Origin: Roseateles saccharophilus
GTDB lineage: Bacteria; Pseudomonadota; Gammaproteobacteria; Burkholderiales; Burkholderiaceae_C
Length of the DNA: 64,000 bases
Direction of reading: 5' to 3'
Assembly: GCF_004342485.1 (NCBI RefSeq)
Contig: NZ_SMBU01000008.1
Coordinates: 124,001 to 188,000, forward strand
In this document: piece by piece, positions 20,796-36,091 of the stretch
How the letters are laid out: each line of letters starts with the position of its first letter
Position numbering within the stretch: position 1 is the first letter of the stretch
Made by a program: the position numbers and the translations under genes
The notes under the pieces: model-generated
Database searches by the model: none
What the model was told of the DNA's origin: nothing
Seen by the model: only the letters and a program-made list of their open reading frames with translations

Positions 20796-22405
20796 TGAAT
20801 GCATCGAAGCTGCTGACTAGCCTGGCCCTGGCCGGCGCCCTGACGGCCCAGGCCCAGCTCGACACCCGCCCCGTGCCGGCCCGGCCCCAGCCCAGCACCC
20901 TGCCCGCCCACTGGCAGCAGGGCGTCTTCATGGAGGTCTTCGTCCGTGGCTACCAGGACAGCGACGGCGACGGCATCGGCGACCTGCGCGGCCTGACCCG
21001 GCGGCTGGACTATCTGAAGGCGCTCGGCGTCAGCGGCCTGTGGCTGATGCCCATCACCGCCAGCGCCGACCACGACCACGGCTATGCGACGACCGACTTC
21101 CGCAGCATCGAGCCGCAGTACGGCACGCTGGCCGACTTCGACGAGCTGATCCGCGAGGCCCACAAGCGCGGCATCGGCATCGTGATGGACTACGTCATCA
21201 ACCATGCGTCCTGGCAGTTCCCGCCCTTCCAGGCAGCGCTGAAGGACCGCAGCAGCCCCTGGCGCAGCTGGTTCGTCTGGAACCCCGACCCCGGCCCGGG
21301 TTGGGACATCTGGGGCAAGCTGCCCTGGTACGACGCCGCCACCCAGCCCTGGAACTGGGCCGGCGAGTGGAAGGACCTGCCGCCCTTCAAGCCCGGCTCG
21401 CCCGACATCTACTTCGGCACCTTCGGGCCGCACATGCCCGACTTCAACCTGCGCAACCCGGTCGTCGTGCAATACCACGAGGACTCGCTGCGCTTCTGGC
21501 TCAACCGCGGCCTGGACGGCTACCGGCTGGACGCCGTGCCCCACATGATCGAGAACAGCGCCAAGGACTGGAACGACCAGCCCGAGAGCCGCGCGCTGAC
21601 CAAGCATTTCCAGGACCTCATCAAGAGCTACCCCGGCCGCTACGTCGTCTGCGAGGCCACGGCCGAGCCCATCGCCTACGGCGCGCCCGAGGTCTGTGGC
21701 GGCGCCTTCGCCTTCAACCAGAACTACGAGCTGATGAAGGCCGCCCGGGGCGACGCCGCGGCCGTGCAGCGCGTGGCCGACTACTACCGCAGCATGTCGC
21801 CGACGATGGCGACCTTCCTGCACAACCACGACATCTTCACCGGCCAGCGCGTGTGGGACCAACTGCACGGCGACGAGGCCCGCTACCGCCTCGCCGCCGC
21901 CAGCTATCTGCTGCTGCCGGGCACGCCCTTCGCCTACTACGGCGAGGAGATCGGCCAGGCCGGCATCGACGCCAAGGCCGACGAACCGCTGCGCGCGCCG
22001 ATGAGCTGGACACCCGCCAACCACGGCCCCGGCGGCTTCACGACGAGCCCGCAGCCCTTCCGCCCGCTGGCGCTGAACCGCAGCCGCCACAACGCCGAGA
22101 CCCAGCAGCGCGAGCCCGGTTCGCTGTTCAACTTCTACCGCGAGCTGATCGCGCTGCGCCGCGCATCAAACGCGCTGACGCTCGGCCGCTACGAGGCCGA
22201 CCATGTCGATGGCCAGGTCTGGAGCTTCCAGCGCGTGCACGGCGCGGAACGCGTCCTCGTCGCCATCAACTACGGCGACACGCCGGCCGCGCTGGACCTG
22301 CCCGCGCATGCCCGAGCGCTCTTTCCCAAGGCCGGTGCCGCCCCGCAGGCGCGCGCCGCGCTGCCGCCGCTGTCCGTGCAGGTCTACCGCCTGAGCGACC
22401 GATGA
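20795..22405 (+). CDS. Secreted alpha-amylase family glycosyl hydrolase (GH13)
   Basis: The 536-residue product has a signal peptide (MNASKLLTSLALAGALTAQA) and a GH13 barrel: GDGIGDLRGLTRRLDYLKAL, region I VMDYVINHAS, region II GYRLDAVPHM (nucleophile Asp), region III YVVCEATAEP (Glu), region IV FLHNHD. It hydrolyses or transfers alpha-1,4-glucosidic bonds in maltodextrins; alpha-glucosidase or maltogenic activity is possible. No Shine-Dalgarno sequence is visible before the ATG, where a HexR-like site lies, so the message may be leaderless. The stop overlaps the next GH13 gene (ATGA), making a two-gene operon. Confidence 0.9.
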   Translation: MNASKLLTSLALAGALTAQAQLDTRPVPARPQPSTLPAHWQQGVFMEVFVRGYQDSDGDGIGDLRGLTRRLDYLKALGVSGLWLMPITASADHDHGYATTDFRSIEPQYGTLADFDELIREAHKRGIGIVMDYVINHASWQFPPFQAALKDRSSPWRSWFVWNPDPGPGWDIWGKLPWYDAATQPWNWAGEWKDLPPFKPGSPDIYFGTFGPHMPDFNLRNPVVVQYHEDSLRFWLNRGLDGYRLDAVPHMIENSAKDWNDQPESRALTKHFQDLIKSYPGRYVVCEATAEPIAYGAPEVCGGAFAFNQNYELMKAARGDAAAVQRVADYYRSMSPTMATFLHNHDIFTGQRVWDQLHGDEARYRLAAASYLLLPGTPFAYYGEEIGQAGIDAKADEPLRAPMSWTPANHGPGGFTTSPQPFRPLALNRSRHNAETQQREPGSLFNFYRELIALRRASNALTLGRYEADHVDGQVWSFQRVHGAERVLVAINYGDTPAALDLPAHARALFPKAGAAPQARAALPPLSVQVYRLSDR

Positions 22406-24231
22406 AAACCCTTCTCAGCCTTTTTGCCGCCCTCTCGATGAGCCTGAACACCCTGGCCGCCGGCCTGCAGCATGTCGAACCGCCCAACTGGTGGGTCGGC
22501 ATGCGCGACACTTCCCTGCAACTGATGCTGCACGGCAGCGGCATCGCCGACGCGAAGCCTACGCTGGCGCCCTACCCCGGCGTGACGCTGAAGGCCAGCC
22601 ACCGCGCCGCCAGCGCCAACTACCTGTTCGTCGATCTCGACATCGGCCCCGACGCCCGGCCCGGCGAGCTCGTGCTGAACCTGGCCGGCACCACGCTGCG
22701 CTACCCGCTGCGGGCCCGCATGCCGGGCTCGGCCGAGCGCGAGGGCTTCGGCCCCAGGGACGCGATCTACCTCGTCGTGCCCGACCGCTTCGCCCAGGGC
22801 GGCAGCGGCAGCCAGGGCGGCATGAAGGAAGGCCGGGACCGCGCCAGCCCGGGGGGCCGCCACGGCGGCGACCTGGCCGGCATGCGCCAGCACCTGGACT
22901 ACATCGCGGGCCTGGGCTTCACCCAGGTCTGGCCGACGCCCCTGGTCGAGAACAACAGCGCCACCTACAGCTATCACGGCTATGCGGCGACCGACTTCTA
23001 CAAGGTCGACCCGCGGTTTGGCACGAACGACGACTTCCAGGCCTTCGTGAGCGAGGCCCGCACCCGCGGCGTGGGCGTCATCCAGGACATCGTGCTCAAC
23101 CATATCGGCGCCGGCCACTGGTGGATGGCCGACCTGCCCGCGCCGGACTGGCTGAACCAGTGGCAGCAGGGCTACACCGAGACGCACCACGCGCGCATGA
23201 CGCTGCAGGACCCCTATGCCGCGCCCAGCGACCGCCAGCGCTTCACCGACGGCTGGTTCACGCCCCATATGCCGGACCTGAACCAGCGCCGCCCCGAGCT
23301 GGCGACCTATCTGACACAGATGACACTGTGGTGGATCGAGAGCGCCGGGCTGTCGGGCATCCGCACCGACACCTATTCCTACTCCGACCGCGACTTCCTC
23401 AGCCACTGGTCGGCCCGCGTCATGCAGGAGTACCCGCGCCTGAACATCGTCGGCGAGGAGTGGAGCCCGCACCCGGCCGTCGTCGCCTACTGGCAGCGCG
23501 GCAAGCGCAACCATGACGGCTATGCGTCCAGCGCGCCCAGCATGATGGACTTCCCGATGAACACGCAGCTGCTGGCCGCGCTGACCGAAGCCGACGGCCC
23601 GCACACCGGCCTGACCAAGCTCTACGAGGGCCTGGCCCACGACTTCGTCTACCCGGCGCCGGGCAACCTCGTCCTCTTCGACGGCAACCACGACACGCCA
23701 CGCCTGTTCTCGCTGCTCGGGCGCGACGTCGGCCTGACGAAGATCGCCCTCGCCTACCTGGCGACCACGCGGCGCATCCCGCAGGTCTTCTACGGCACCG
23801 AGCTGCTGATGCAGAGCCCCGTCGAGCGCGACGACGGCCGCGTGCGCGCCGACATGCCCGGCGGCTGGGCCGGCGACGAGGCCAGCGCCTTCACCGGCGC
23901 CGGCCTCACGGGCGAACAGCGCGAGATGCAGGACTGGGTGCGCCGCCTCTTCAACTGGCGCAAGGCCGCGCCCGTCATCCACGACGGCGCGCTGATGCAG
24001 TACGCGCCGCTGGAGGGCTGCTACGCCTTCTTCCGCTACGACGCCGGGCACACCGTCATGGTCGTGCTCAACAAGGGCGGCAAGCCGGTGGAGCTGCCGA
24101 CGGCGCGCTTCCCCGAACGCCTGCAGCCGGGCGACCACGCCCGCGACGTGATGAGCGGGCGCGACTTCGTCGTCGGCAGCTCGCTGAGCGTGCCGGCCCG
24201 CAGCCCGCTGATCCTCGAAATCAGGCGCTGA
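22402..24231 (+). CDS. SusA-like neopullulanase/cyclomaltodextrinase (GH13)
   Basis: The 609-residue product has a signal peptide (MKTLLSLFAALSMSLNTLAA) and a cyclomaltodextrinase N domain beginning LQHVEPPNWWVGMRDTSLQL, as in Bacteroides SusA. The GH13 regions are VIQDIVLNHIG, GIRTDTYSYSD (nucleophile Asp), LNIVGEEWSP (Glu) and LFDGNHDTPR, followed by a Cyc-maltodext C domain. Such enzymes act in the periplasm on linear or cyclic maltodextrins and pullulan. It overlaps the upstream amylase by four bases and is followed by a hairpin terminator at 24239. Confidence 0.9.
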   Translation: MKTLLSLFAALSMSLNTLAAGLQHVEPPNWWVGMRDTSLQLMLHGSGIADAKPTLAPYPGVTLKASHRAASANYLFVDLDIGPDARPGELVLNLAGTTLRYPLRARMPGSAEREGFGPRDAIYLVVPDRFAQGGSGSQGGMKEGRDRASPGGRHGGDLAGMRQHLDYIAGLGFTQVWPTPLVENNSATYSYHGYAATDFYKVDPRFGTNDDFQAFVSEARTRGVGVIQDIVLNHIGAGHWWMADLPAPDWLNQWQQGYTETHHARMTLQDPYAAPSDRQRFTDGWFTPHMPDLNQRRPELATYLTQMTLWWIESAGLSGIRTDTYSYSDRDFLSHWSARVMQEYPRLNIVGEEWSPHPAVVAYWQRGKRNHDGYASSAPSMMDFPMNTQLLAALTEADGPHTGLTKLYEGLAHDFVYPAPGNLVLFDGNHDTPRLFSLLGRDVGLTKIALAYLATTRRIPQVFYGTELLMQSPVERDDGRVRADMPGGWAGDEASAFTGAGLTGEQREMQDWVRRLFNWRKAAPVIHDGALMQYAPLEGCYAFFRYDAGHTVMVVLNKGGKPVELPTARFPERLQPGDHARDVMSGRDFVVGSSLSVPARSPLILEIRR

Positions 24232-24238
24232 AACGGCG

Positions 24239-24258
24239 AAAGGCCCCGCGGGGCCTTT
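24239..24258. terminator. Hairpin terminator after the GH13 pair
   Basis: AAAGGCCCC and GGGGCCTTT form a palindrome directly after the neopullulanase stop. It may also serve the convergent PEP-CTERM gene, whose stop is at 24282. The T run is short, so strength is moderate. Confidence 0.7.
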
Positions 24259-24281
24259 CTTCGGTTCGGGCTCAGGCCCGA

Positions 24282-24941
24282 TCAGCCCTGGCGGCGGCGC
24301 GCCAGCAAGCCGATCGCGCCCAGGCCGGCCATCAGCAGCGCATAGCTCTCGGGTTCCGGCACGGCCGTCGCCTGGAAGCCGAAGCTCAGCCTGTTCTGGT
24401 TGTTGGCCTGGATGTAGGAGAAGACACCGCCCGTGGCGCTCAGCACGATGCGGGCGTTGCTGATGGTGATGGACTGGTAGCTGCCCAGGTCGGGCGTGGT
24501 GCTGCTGCCGGCAAAGTAGCCGCTGCTCAGGCCGCCGCTGCTGTGCTGCTGCACCCAGCCGACGCCACCGGAGATGCTGGTGGCGGGCGCGCCGTTCACG
24601 GACACGTCGGCAAAGGCCAGGATGCCCGTGGTGGCACCGCCGAACTCCGTGTAGGCCAGGTTGCCGAGAAAACCGCTGAAGGCGCCGCTCAGCGTGTAGC
24701 CGCTGTTGGCCGTCAGCGTGAACGTGGGCAGCAGCACCTGCGTCGTCGCCAGCGAACCGCTGCTGTAGACATTGACGGCGTCCGGCGTCGTCCACGAAAA
24801 GCCCGTGGTGCTCCAGCCGGACAGCGCGCCGAAGCTCTTGCCGTCATACGACAGCGTGGCTGAGCCCAGGTTCAGCGTGTCGGCATGGGCCAGCGACGAG
24901 GCGAAAAGCAATGCTGCTGCGGCAATGGAGGCAAGCTTCAT
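24282..24941 (-). CDS. PEP-CTERM sorting domain-containing protein
   Basis: The 219-residue product has an N-terminal signal peptide (MKLASIAAAALLFASSLAHA), a Ser/Gly/Thr-rich beta-type middle, and the exosortase sorting tail VPEPESYALLMAGLGAIG followed by LLARRRQG. PEP-CTERM proteins are processed by an exosortase and usually reach the outer surface or biofilm matrix. No catalytic motif is visible. The ATG at 24941 is chosen for the signal peptide, with GGAAGA upstream. It stands between two starch loci on its own, convergent with the amylase operon; any link to starch is unproven. Confidence 0.88.
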   Translation of the reverse strand: MKLASIAAAALLFASSLAHADTLNLGSATLSYDGKSFGALSGWSTTGFSWTTPDAVNVYSSGSLATTQVLLPTFTLTANSGYTLSGAFSGFLGNLAYTEFGGATTGILAFADVSVNGAPATSISGGVGWVQQHSSGGLSSGYFAGSSTTPDLGSYQSITISNARIVLSATGGVFSYIQANNQNRLSFGFQATAVPEPESYALLMAGLGAIGLLARRRQG

Positions 24942-25168
24942 GGGGAATCTTCCAAGGAGGCGCTGAATTCGCGGTCGAAAATTCCCCAGGATGCTAGGCA
25001 GCCAGCATGACAGGCGAGTACCTGCCGGATGGCCTCGGCATGAGCCGAAAGAGGCATACCCCTGCCACGAACAGCCGGCGCCCGGCGGTTCGCGAACCCG
25101 CGCAGTCCACCTTCCCGGCGCCCTGGACCGAATGGTCCGCGCCGGGTTTAAAGGCAATGCGCAGCCTG

Positions 25169-25191
25169 GAACCCCCTGATACAGGGAGTTC
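25169..25191. repeat. 10-bp inverted repeat beyond malQ
   Basis: GAACCCCCTG and CAGGGAGTTC pair around a three-base loop with one mismatch, 13 bases past the malQ stop. It may end malQ transcription, though no T run follows on the reverse strand. Confidence 0.45.
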
Positions 25192-25203
25192 GGTCAAGCG
25201 AAC

Positions 25204-26711
25204 TCAGGCAGGCAGCTTCAACAGTTCGAAGGGCCCGCGGCCGCTGGCTGCCGTAATCAGCCCGAGCACCCGCGCCGGTTCCTGGCCCAGCATGCCCCAG
25301 TGGAAGCGCCAGCCCCAGTTGCCACCGAGCACGCCGGGGACGTTCATGCGGTGCTCGGAGCCCAGGCCCAGCACGTCCTGCAGCGGGTAGACGGCCATAT
25401 TGGCCACCGAGTTGGCGCAGGCGCGGATCATGGCCCAGTGGATGTCCTGCTCGCCACACGCGAGGTAGGAGCCGACGAACGCGCGTTCCCGAGGCTTGGC
25501 CTGGTTCCACCAGCCACGCACCGTGTCGTTGTCGTGCGTGCCGGTGTAGGCCACGGCGGCGCGCGGCCAGTTGTGGGGCAGGAACTCGTGGTCGGCCTCG
25601 GCGCCGAAGCCGAACTGCAGGATCTTCATGCCGGGGAAGCCGCAGCCATCGCGCAGCGCGTGCACGTCGTCGGTGATGAAGCCCAGATCCTCGGCGACGA
25701 TGGGCAGTGGGCCCAGGGCCTTTTTGATGGCATCGAACAGCGCCATGCCGGGGCCGGTCAGCCAGCGGCCCTGCTTGGCGTCGGGGCTGCTGGCGGGAAT
25801 CTCGAAGTAGCCGGCGAAGCCGCGGAAGTGGTCGATGCGGAAGACGTCGGCCTGACTCAGCGCGCGCTTCACGCGTGCCGTCCACCAGGCGTAGTCCTCG
25901 GCGGCCATGCGGTCCCAGCGGTAGAGCGGGTTGCCCCAGCGCTGGCCCAGCGGCCCCATGTCGTCGGGCGGCACGCCGGCGACGACGCTGGTCTGGAAGT
26001 TCTCGTCCAGATGGTAGAGGTCGGGGCGCGACCAGCAATCGGCGCTGTCGTGGGCGACGAAGATGGGCAGGTCACCCATGACGTGCACGCCGCGCGCATT
26101 GGCATAGGCCTTGAGCGCGCCGGCCTGCACGCCGAACTGCCATTGCACGAACTGCCAGAAGGCTATTTCTTGCGCGTAGTCCTGGCGCGCCGCGGCGATG
26201 GCCTTGGGCTCGCGCTTCTTGAGGCCCTCGCTCCACTCCCACCAGGGCTGGCCGTTCAGCGGCGAGCGGATGGCCATGAAGAGGACGTAGTCGTCCAGCC
26301 AGCTCTTCTCGGCCTCGCACCAGGCGGCGAAGGCCTTGCGGTCCTCGGCGCTGCCGTTGGCGAAGAAGCCCTGGGCGGCGGCGCGCAGCTGCTGCTCGCG
26401 CCAGGGCGTGACGCGGCCATAGTCGACATGCTGGCCTTTGAAGTCCGGCAGCTGCGGCTTGGCGAGCCAGCCCTTGGCGATCAGCGGCTCCAGCGCCACC
26501 ATCCACTGGCTGCCGGCGAAGGCCGACACGCCCTGGTAGGGGCTGTCGCCGGGCCCAATGGGGGTGGTCGGCAGCAGCTGCCAGACGCTCTGGCCGGCGG
26601 ACTGCAGCCAGTCGACGAAGCGGTAGGCATCGGGGCCGAAGTCGCCCATGCCATGCGGGCCGGGCAGCGAGGTGATGTGCAGCAGCACACCGGAGGAGCG
26701 TTGATTGAGAT

Positions 26712-26715
<4 letters not shown>
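25204..26715 (-). CDS. malQ: 4-alpha-glucanotransferase (amylomaltase, GH77)
   Basis: The 503-residue cytoplasmic enzyme starts MNLNQRSSGVLLHITSLPGP and shows GH77 features: GDLPIFVAHDSADCW, VFRIDHFRGF (nucleophile Asp), PIVAEDLGFI (Glu) and TGTHDNDTVRGWW. MalQ disproportionates maltodextrins, releasing glucose and longer chains for phosphorylase. The frame is open 39 codons upstream, but the ATG at 26715 overlaps the glgX stop (ATGA) and gives the normal protein start. It is the last gene of the glgP-glgB-glgX-malQ operon. Confidence 0.95.
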
Positions 26716-28790
<2,075 letters not shown>

Positions 28791-28801
28791 TCGAACCAGG
28801 G

Positions 28802-30979
28802 CTAGATCGGGACGAAGAACAGCGTCGCCAGCGGCGGCAGATTGATCGTGATGGACAGGCGCCGGCCATGCGCCGGCTGGGCCTGCACCGGCAGGCCGGC
28901 GGCGGCCACGCCGTTGCCCATATTGCTGCCGCCGTAGTAGGCCGAATCGGTGTTGAGCGCCTCGCGCCAGGCGGTCACGCCGTCGGGCACGCCCAGCGAG
29001 TAGCCCTCGCGCGGCACCGGCGTCATGTTGCAGACGACAATGACCATGCGGCCCGTGCCATCGCGCCGCGCCCAGGCGTAGATGGAGTGCTCGGCGTCAT
29101 GGGAGCTGATCCACTCGAAGCCGCCGCTCTCGCAGTCCAGCCGGTGCAGGGCCGACTGCTCGCGGTAGAGCTTGTTCAGGTCGCGCACCAGGCGCTGCAC
29201 GCCGGCATGGCGATCGTCCTCCAGCAGGCCCCAGGGCAGGCCCTCGGCGTGGTTCCATTCCTGGGCTTGAGCGAACTCCTGGCCCATGAAGAGCAGCTTC
29301 TTGCCCGGGTGGCCCCACATGAAGCCGTAGTAGGCGCGCAGGTTGGCGAACTTCTGCCAGTCGTCACCCGGCATCCTGGCCAGCATGCTGCCCTTGCCGT
29401 GCACGACCTCGTCGTGCGAGATGGGCAGCATGAAGTTCTCGCTGAACGCATAAATCAGGCCGAAGGTCATCTTGTCGTGATGCCAGCGGCGGTTGATCGG
29501 GTCCTCGGCCATGTAGCGCAAGGTGTCGTTCATCCAGCCCATATTCCACTTGTAGTGGAAGCCCAGGCCGCCCGCATAGGTGGGCGCCGAGACGCCGGGG
29601 AAGCTGGTGCTCTCCTCGGCCACCGAGATCGCGCCTTCCACCTCGCCGACGTGTTCGTTCATCTCGCGCAGCAGCGAGATGGCCTCCAGGTTCTCGCGCC
29701 CGCCGCGGATGTTGGGAATCCACTGCCCCTCGGGCCGCGAATAGTCGCGGTAGAGCATGCTGGCCACGGCGTCCACGCGCAGGCCGTCCACGCCCCAGCG
29801 CTCGATCCAGTAGAGCGCGCTGCCGATCAGGAACTCGCGCACCTCGGTGCGGCCGAAGTTGTAGATCAGCGTGTTCCAGTCGCGGTGGAAGCCTTCCTTG
29901 GGGTCGGCGTATTCGTAGAGCCGCGTGCCGTCGAACTCGGCCAGGCCATGGGTGTCGACGGGGAAATGGGCCGGCACCCAGTCCAGCAGCAGGCCCAGGC
30001 CCTGGTCGTGGCAGGCCTTCACGAAGCGGGCAAAGCCCTCGGGCGGGCCGAAGCGGGCGCTGGGCGCATACATGCCCAGCGTCTGATAGCCCCAGGAGCC
30101 GTCGAAGGGGTGCTCGCTGATGGGCATCAGCTGCACATGGGTGAAGCCCAGGTCGGCCGCGTAGGCGGGCAGCTGTTCGGCGAGTTCGTCCCAGGTCGGG
30201 AAGTCGCCCGCCACGCCGCGACGCCAGGAGGCGGCATGCACCTCGTAGACGCTGATGGCCGACTCGCGCCGGTTGGCGCGCTCGCGCTGGCGCGGCAGCG
30301 GCGTCGGCTCGGGCAGGGGCGCGACGATGCTGGCCGTCTCGGGCCGCAGCTGGGCGCGGCGCGCATAGGGATCGGCCTTGAGCGGCAGCAAGGCGCCGTT
30401 GCCGTTGACGATCTCGAACTTGTAGAGGTCGCCCTCGGCCGCATGCGGCACGAAGATCTCCCACACGCCGGCCTGGTGGCGCAGCCGCATCGGGTGGCGG
30501 CGGCCGTCCCAGTTGTTGAAGCTGCCGACGACGCTGACGCGCCGTGCGTTCGGCGCCCAGGTCGCGAAGCGCACGCCGCTGACGTCGCCATGCGTGACGA
30601 GATGGGCCCCCAGGCTCAGCCAGGGGCGGAAGTTGCGCCCCTCGGCAAAGGCCTGCAACTCCTCGTCGCCGAGCTGGGGGTAGAAGGCATAGGGGTCGGC
30701 ATAGACGCCCTCCCCGCCACCGGCCCAGTTCACGGCCAGGCGGTAGTCGAAGCGGTGCTTGCGCCGCGGCACCTGGGCCTCGAAGAAGCCGGCGCGGCGC
30801 TGCCCCAGCTCGACGATGCGCTTGCCACTGCCGGCATCCAGCAGCGCCACCTCGGCCGCGCCAGGCAGCAGCGCGCGCACCCAGAGCCGGCCATCGTCGT
30901 CCGCGTGCAGGCCCAGCCGGGAAAAGGGATCGGCATGGCGGCCCGCCAGCAGAGCGTCGAGGTCGGCGTCGTTCAGCAT
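28802..30979 (-). CDS. glgB: 1,4-alpha-glucan branching enzyme
   Basis: The 725-residue protein has the GlgB layout: an N domain (MLNDADLDALLAGRHADPFS), a CBM48 domain (FATWAPNARRVSVVGSFNNW), then the barrel with DWVPAHFPVD, GVDGLRVDAVASMLYRDYSR (nucleophile Asp), ISVAEESTSFPGV (Glu) and LPISHDEVVHGKGS, and an all-beta C domain. It makes alpha-1,6 branches in glycogen. Only four bases lie between it and glgP. A synthetic enzyme inside an otherwise degradative operon is common in bacteria. Neither glgA nor glgC is in the window. Confidence 0.96.
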   Translation of the reverse strand: MLNDADLDALLAGRHADPFSRLGLHADDDGRLWVRALLPGAAEVALLDAGSGKRIVELGQRRAGFFEAQVPRRKHRFDYRLAVNWAGGGEGVYADPYAFYPQLGDEELQAFAEGRNFRPWLSLGAHLVTHGDVSGVRFATWAPNARRVSVVGSFNNWDGRRHPMRLRHQAGVWEIFVPHAAEGDLYKFEIVNGNGALLPLKADPYARRAQLRPETASIVAPLPEPTPLPRQRERANRRESAISVYEVHAASWRRGVAGDFPTWDELAEQLPAYAADLGFTHVQLMPISEHPFDGSWGYQTLGMYAPSARFGPPEGFARFVKACHDQGLGLLLDWVPAHFPVDTHGLAEFDGTRLYEYADPKEGFHRDWNTLIYNFGRTEVREFLIGSALYWIERWGVDGLRVDAVASMLYRDYSRPEGQWIPNIRGGRENLEAISLLREMNEHVGEVEGAISVAEESTSFPGVSAPTYAGGLGFHYKWNMGWMNDTLRYMAEDPINRRWHHDKMTFGLIYAFSENFMLPISHDEVVHGKGSMLARMPGDDWQKFANLRAYYGFMWGHPGKKLLFMGQEFAQAQEWNHAEGLPWGLLEDDRHAGVQRLVRDLNKLYREQSALHRLDCESGGFEWISSHDAEHSIYAWARRDGTGRMVIVVCNMTPVPREGYSLGVPDGVTAWREALNTDSAYYGGSNMGNGVAAAGLPVQAQPAHGRRLSITINLPPLATLFFVPI

Positions 30980-30983
30980 TGGT

Positions 30984-33497
<2,514 letters not shown>

Positions 33498-33505
33498 CAG
33501 TGCCG

Positions 33506-33523
33506 GCCCCCAGCGACGGGGGC
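33506..33523 (-). promoter_or_regulatory. Stem-loop just before glgP
   Basis: GCCCCC and GGGGGC form a perfect 6-bp GC stem around a six-base loop (AGCGAC on the + strand), eight bases before the glgP ATG. In the mRNA the 3' arm is the most purine-rich sequence before the start codon, so the fold could hide the ribosome-binding site. Confidence 0.4.
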
Positions 33524-33580
33524 AAGAATGCTACTCGACGGGCAGCGTCGGACGAAGTATCGGACAGCTCCGGTCCGTTG

Positions 33581-33595
33581 TGTAGTTTGACTACA
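33581..33595. promoter_or_regulatory. HexR-like operator 5, glgP/malK intergenic
   Basis: TGTAGTTTGACTACA is the cleanest site of the set: perfect TGTAG/CTACA arms and 14 of 15 matches to TGTARTWWWMYTACA. It is 84 bases before glgP and about 200 before malK. Confidence 0.75.
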
Positions 33596-33669
33596 TCGGG
33601 AAAACCCGGACCTATTCGCAAATACTTGATCTACAAGGGTTTCATGAAGGTTCAGTCGGGAATTTTCTG

Positions 33670-33698
33670 TTGTTCACGCCGTCTTGCGAATGTATATT
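33670..33698 (+). promoter_or_regulatory. Predicted promoter of the malK-E-F-G operon
   Basis: TTGTTC at 33670-33675 and TATATT at 33693-33698 are 17 bases apart, a good sigma-70 pair. Transcription would begin near 33705, giving a leader of about 90 bases. Confidence 0.6.
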
Positions 33699-33705
33699 GT
33701 CTACA
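33691..33705. promoter_or_regulatory. HexR-like operator 6 on the malK promoter
   Basis: TGTATATTGTCTACA has perfect outer arms TGTA/TACA but only 11 of 15 matches to the pattern. It covers the -10 box of the malK promoter up to the expected start point, a classic repressor position. Confidence 0.45.
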
Positions 33706-33797
33706 AAGATGGGCGAAGACGAGAAATTTGAGCCCCGTTCGACGAGACAGGCCGGCGTAGTTCAGCAACAGGGCGCCCGGCAACAGAAAGGTTAGAA

Positions 33798-34915
<1,118 letters not shown>

Positions 34916-34919
<4 letters not shown>

Positions 34920-36091
34920 ACTTGAAGGCACTGCTTTTCGCGGCCACGCTGGCCGCGGGGTCGGCACTGGCGGACACGCCCCGGCTGCTCATCTGGATCA
35001 ACGGCGACAAGGCCTACAACGGCTTGCAGAAGGTGGGCAACGCCTTCGAGAAGGTCTCGGGCGTCAAGGTCGTCGTCGAGCACCCGGTCGACCCCACCGA
35101 CAAGTTCCAGCAGGCGGCCGGTGCCGGCAAGGGCCCGGACATCTTCTGCTGGCCGCACGACCGCGTCGGCGAATGGGCGAAGGCCGGCCTGCTGACGCCG
35201 CTGCGCCCGTCGGCCAGGCTCAAGGCCGAGGTCGAGGACCAGGCCTGGGCCGCCGTCAGCTACCGCGGCCACATCTGGGCCTACCCGATCGCGATCGAGA
35301 CCATCGGCCTCATCTACAACAAGGCCCTGGTGCCCACCCCGCCGGCGACCTGGGACGACGTGATCGCCATCGACAACAAGCTCCAGGCCCAGGGCAGGCA
35401 CGCCATCCTCTGGGACTACAACAAGAGCTTCTTCACCTGGCCCATGCTGGCCGGCGCGGGCGGGGTCATCTTCGGCCGTGATGCGCAGGGCGATTTCGAC
35501 CCCAGGCAGGTCGACGTCAACAACGCGGGCGCGCTGGCCGGCGCACAGACGATCGACCGCCTCATCAAGGAGGGCCACATGCCCCGGGGCGCGCGCTACT
35601 CCGAGATGGAGGCCGCCTTCGCCCGCGGCGAGGTGGCCATGATGATCTCCGGCCCCTGGGCCTGGGACAACGCCAGGAGGGCCGGCATCGACATCGGCGT
35701 CGGGGCCATCCCGGCCGTCGTCGCCGGCAAACCGAGCAAGAGCTTCGTCGGCGTGCTGGGCTGCATGATCTCGGCGCCCAGCAAGAACAAGGACATCGCC
35801 AAGGAGTTCCTCGAGAACCACCTGATGCGCCCCGAGGCCCTGAAGGTGCTGGACGCCAACGTGCCCATCGGCGTGCCGGCCAACAAGGCCTTCTATGCCG
35901 AGCTGTCGGTCAACCCGCTGATCGCGGCAAGCATGACCAACGCTCGCAACGGCGCCCCCATCCCCAACATTCCCGAGGTCGGCCGCTTCTGGACCGCGAT
36001 GGACGCGGCGCTGGAAGCCATCACCAACGGACTGCAAAGCCCCAAGGACGCGCTCGACGGCGCCGCCGCACGGATGCTGCTGAACAAATGA
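34916..36091 (+). CDS. malE: Maltose/maltodextrin-binding periplasmic protein
   Basis: The 391-residue protein has a signal peptide ([20 protein letters not shown]) and then the MalE pattern: [57 protein letters not shown], and [16 protein letters not shown]. Length is close to E. coli MalE (396). It binds maltose and maltodextrins in the periplasm and delivers them to MalFGK. It overlaps malK and malF by four bases each. Confidence 0.94.

Larger units (their letters stand above)
33498..33797. other. Divergent control region between glgP and malK
   Basis: These 300 bases carry no gene. They hold a stem-loop next to the glgP start, a near-perfect HexR-like site (33581-33595), a predicted promoter for malK (33670-33698) and a second palindrome overlapping that promoter's -10 box. 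The region is clearly more AT-rich than the genes around it. Confidence 0.7.

Noticed and set aside
33621-33635. AATACTTGATCTACA between glgP and malK as a further operator
   Set aside because: Only the right half-site fits (10 of 15 positions); the left arm is lost.
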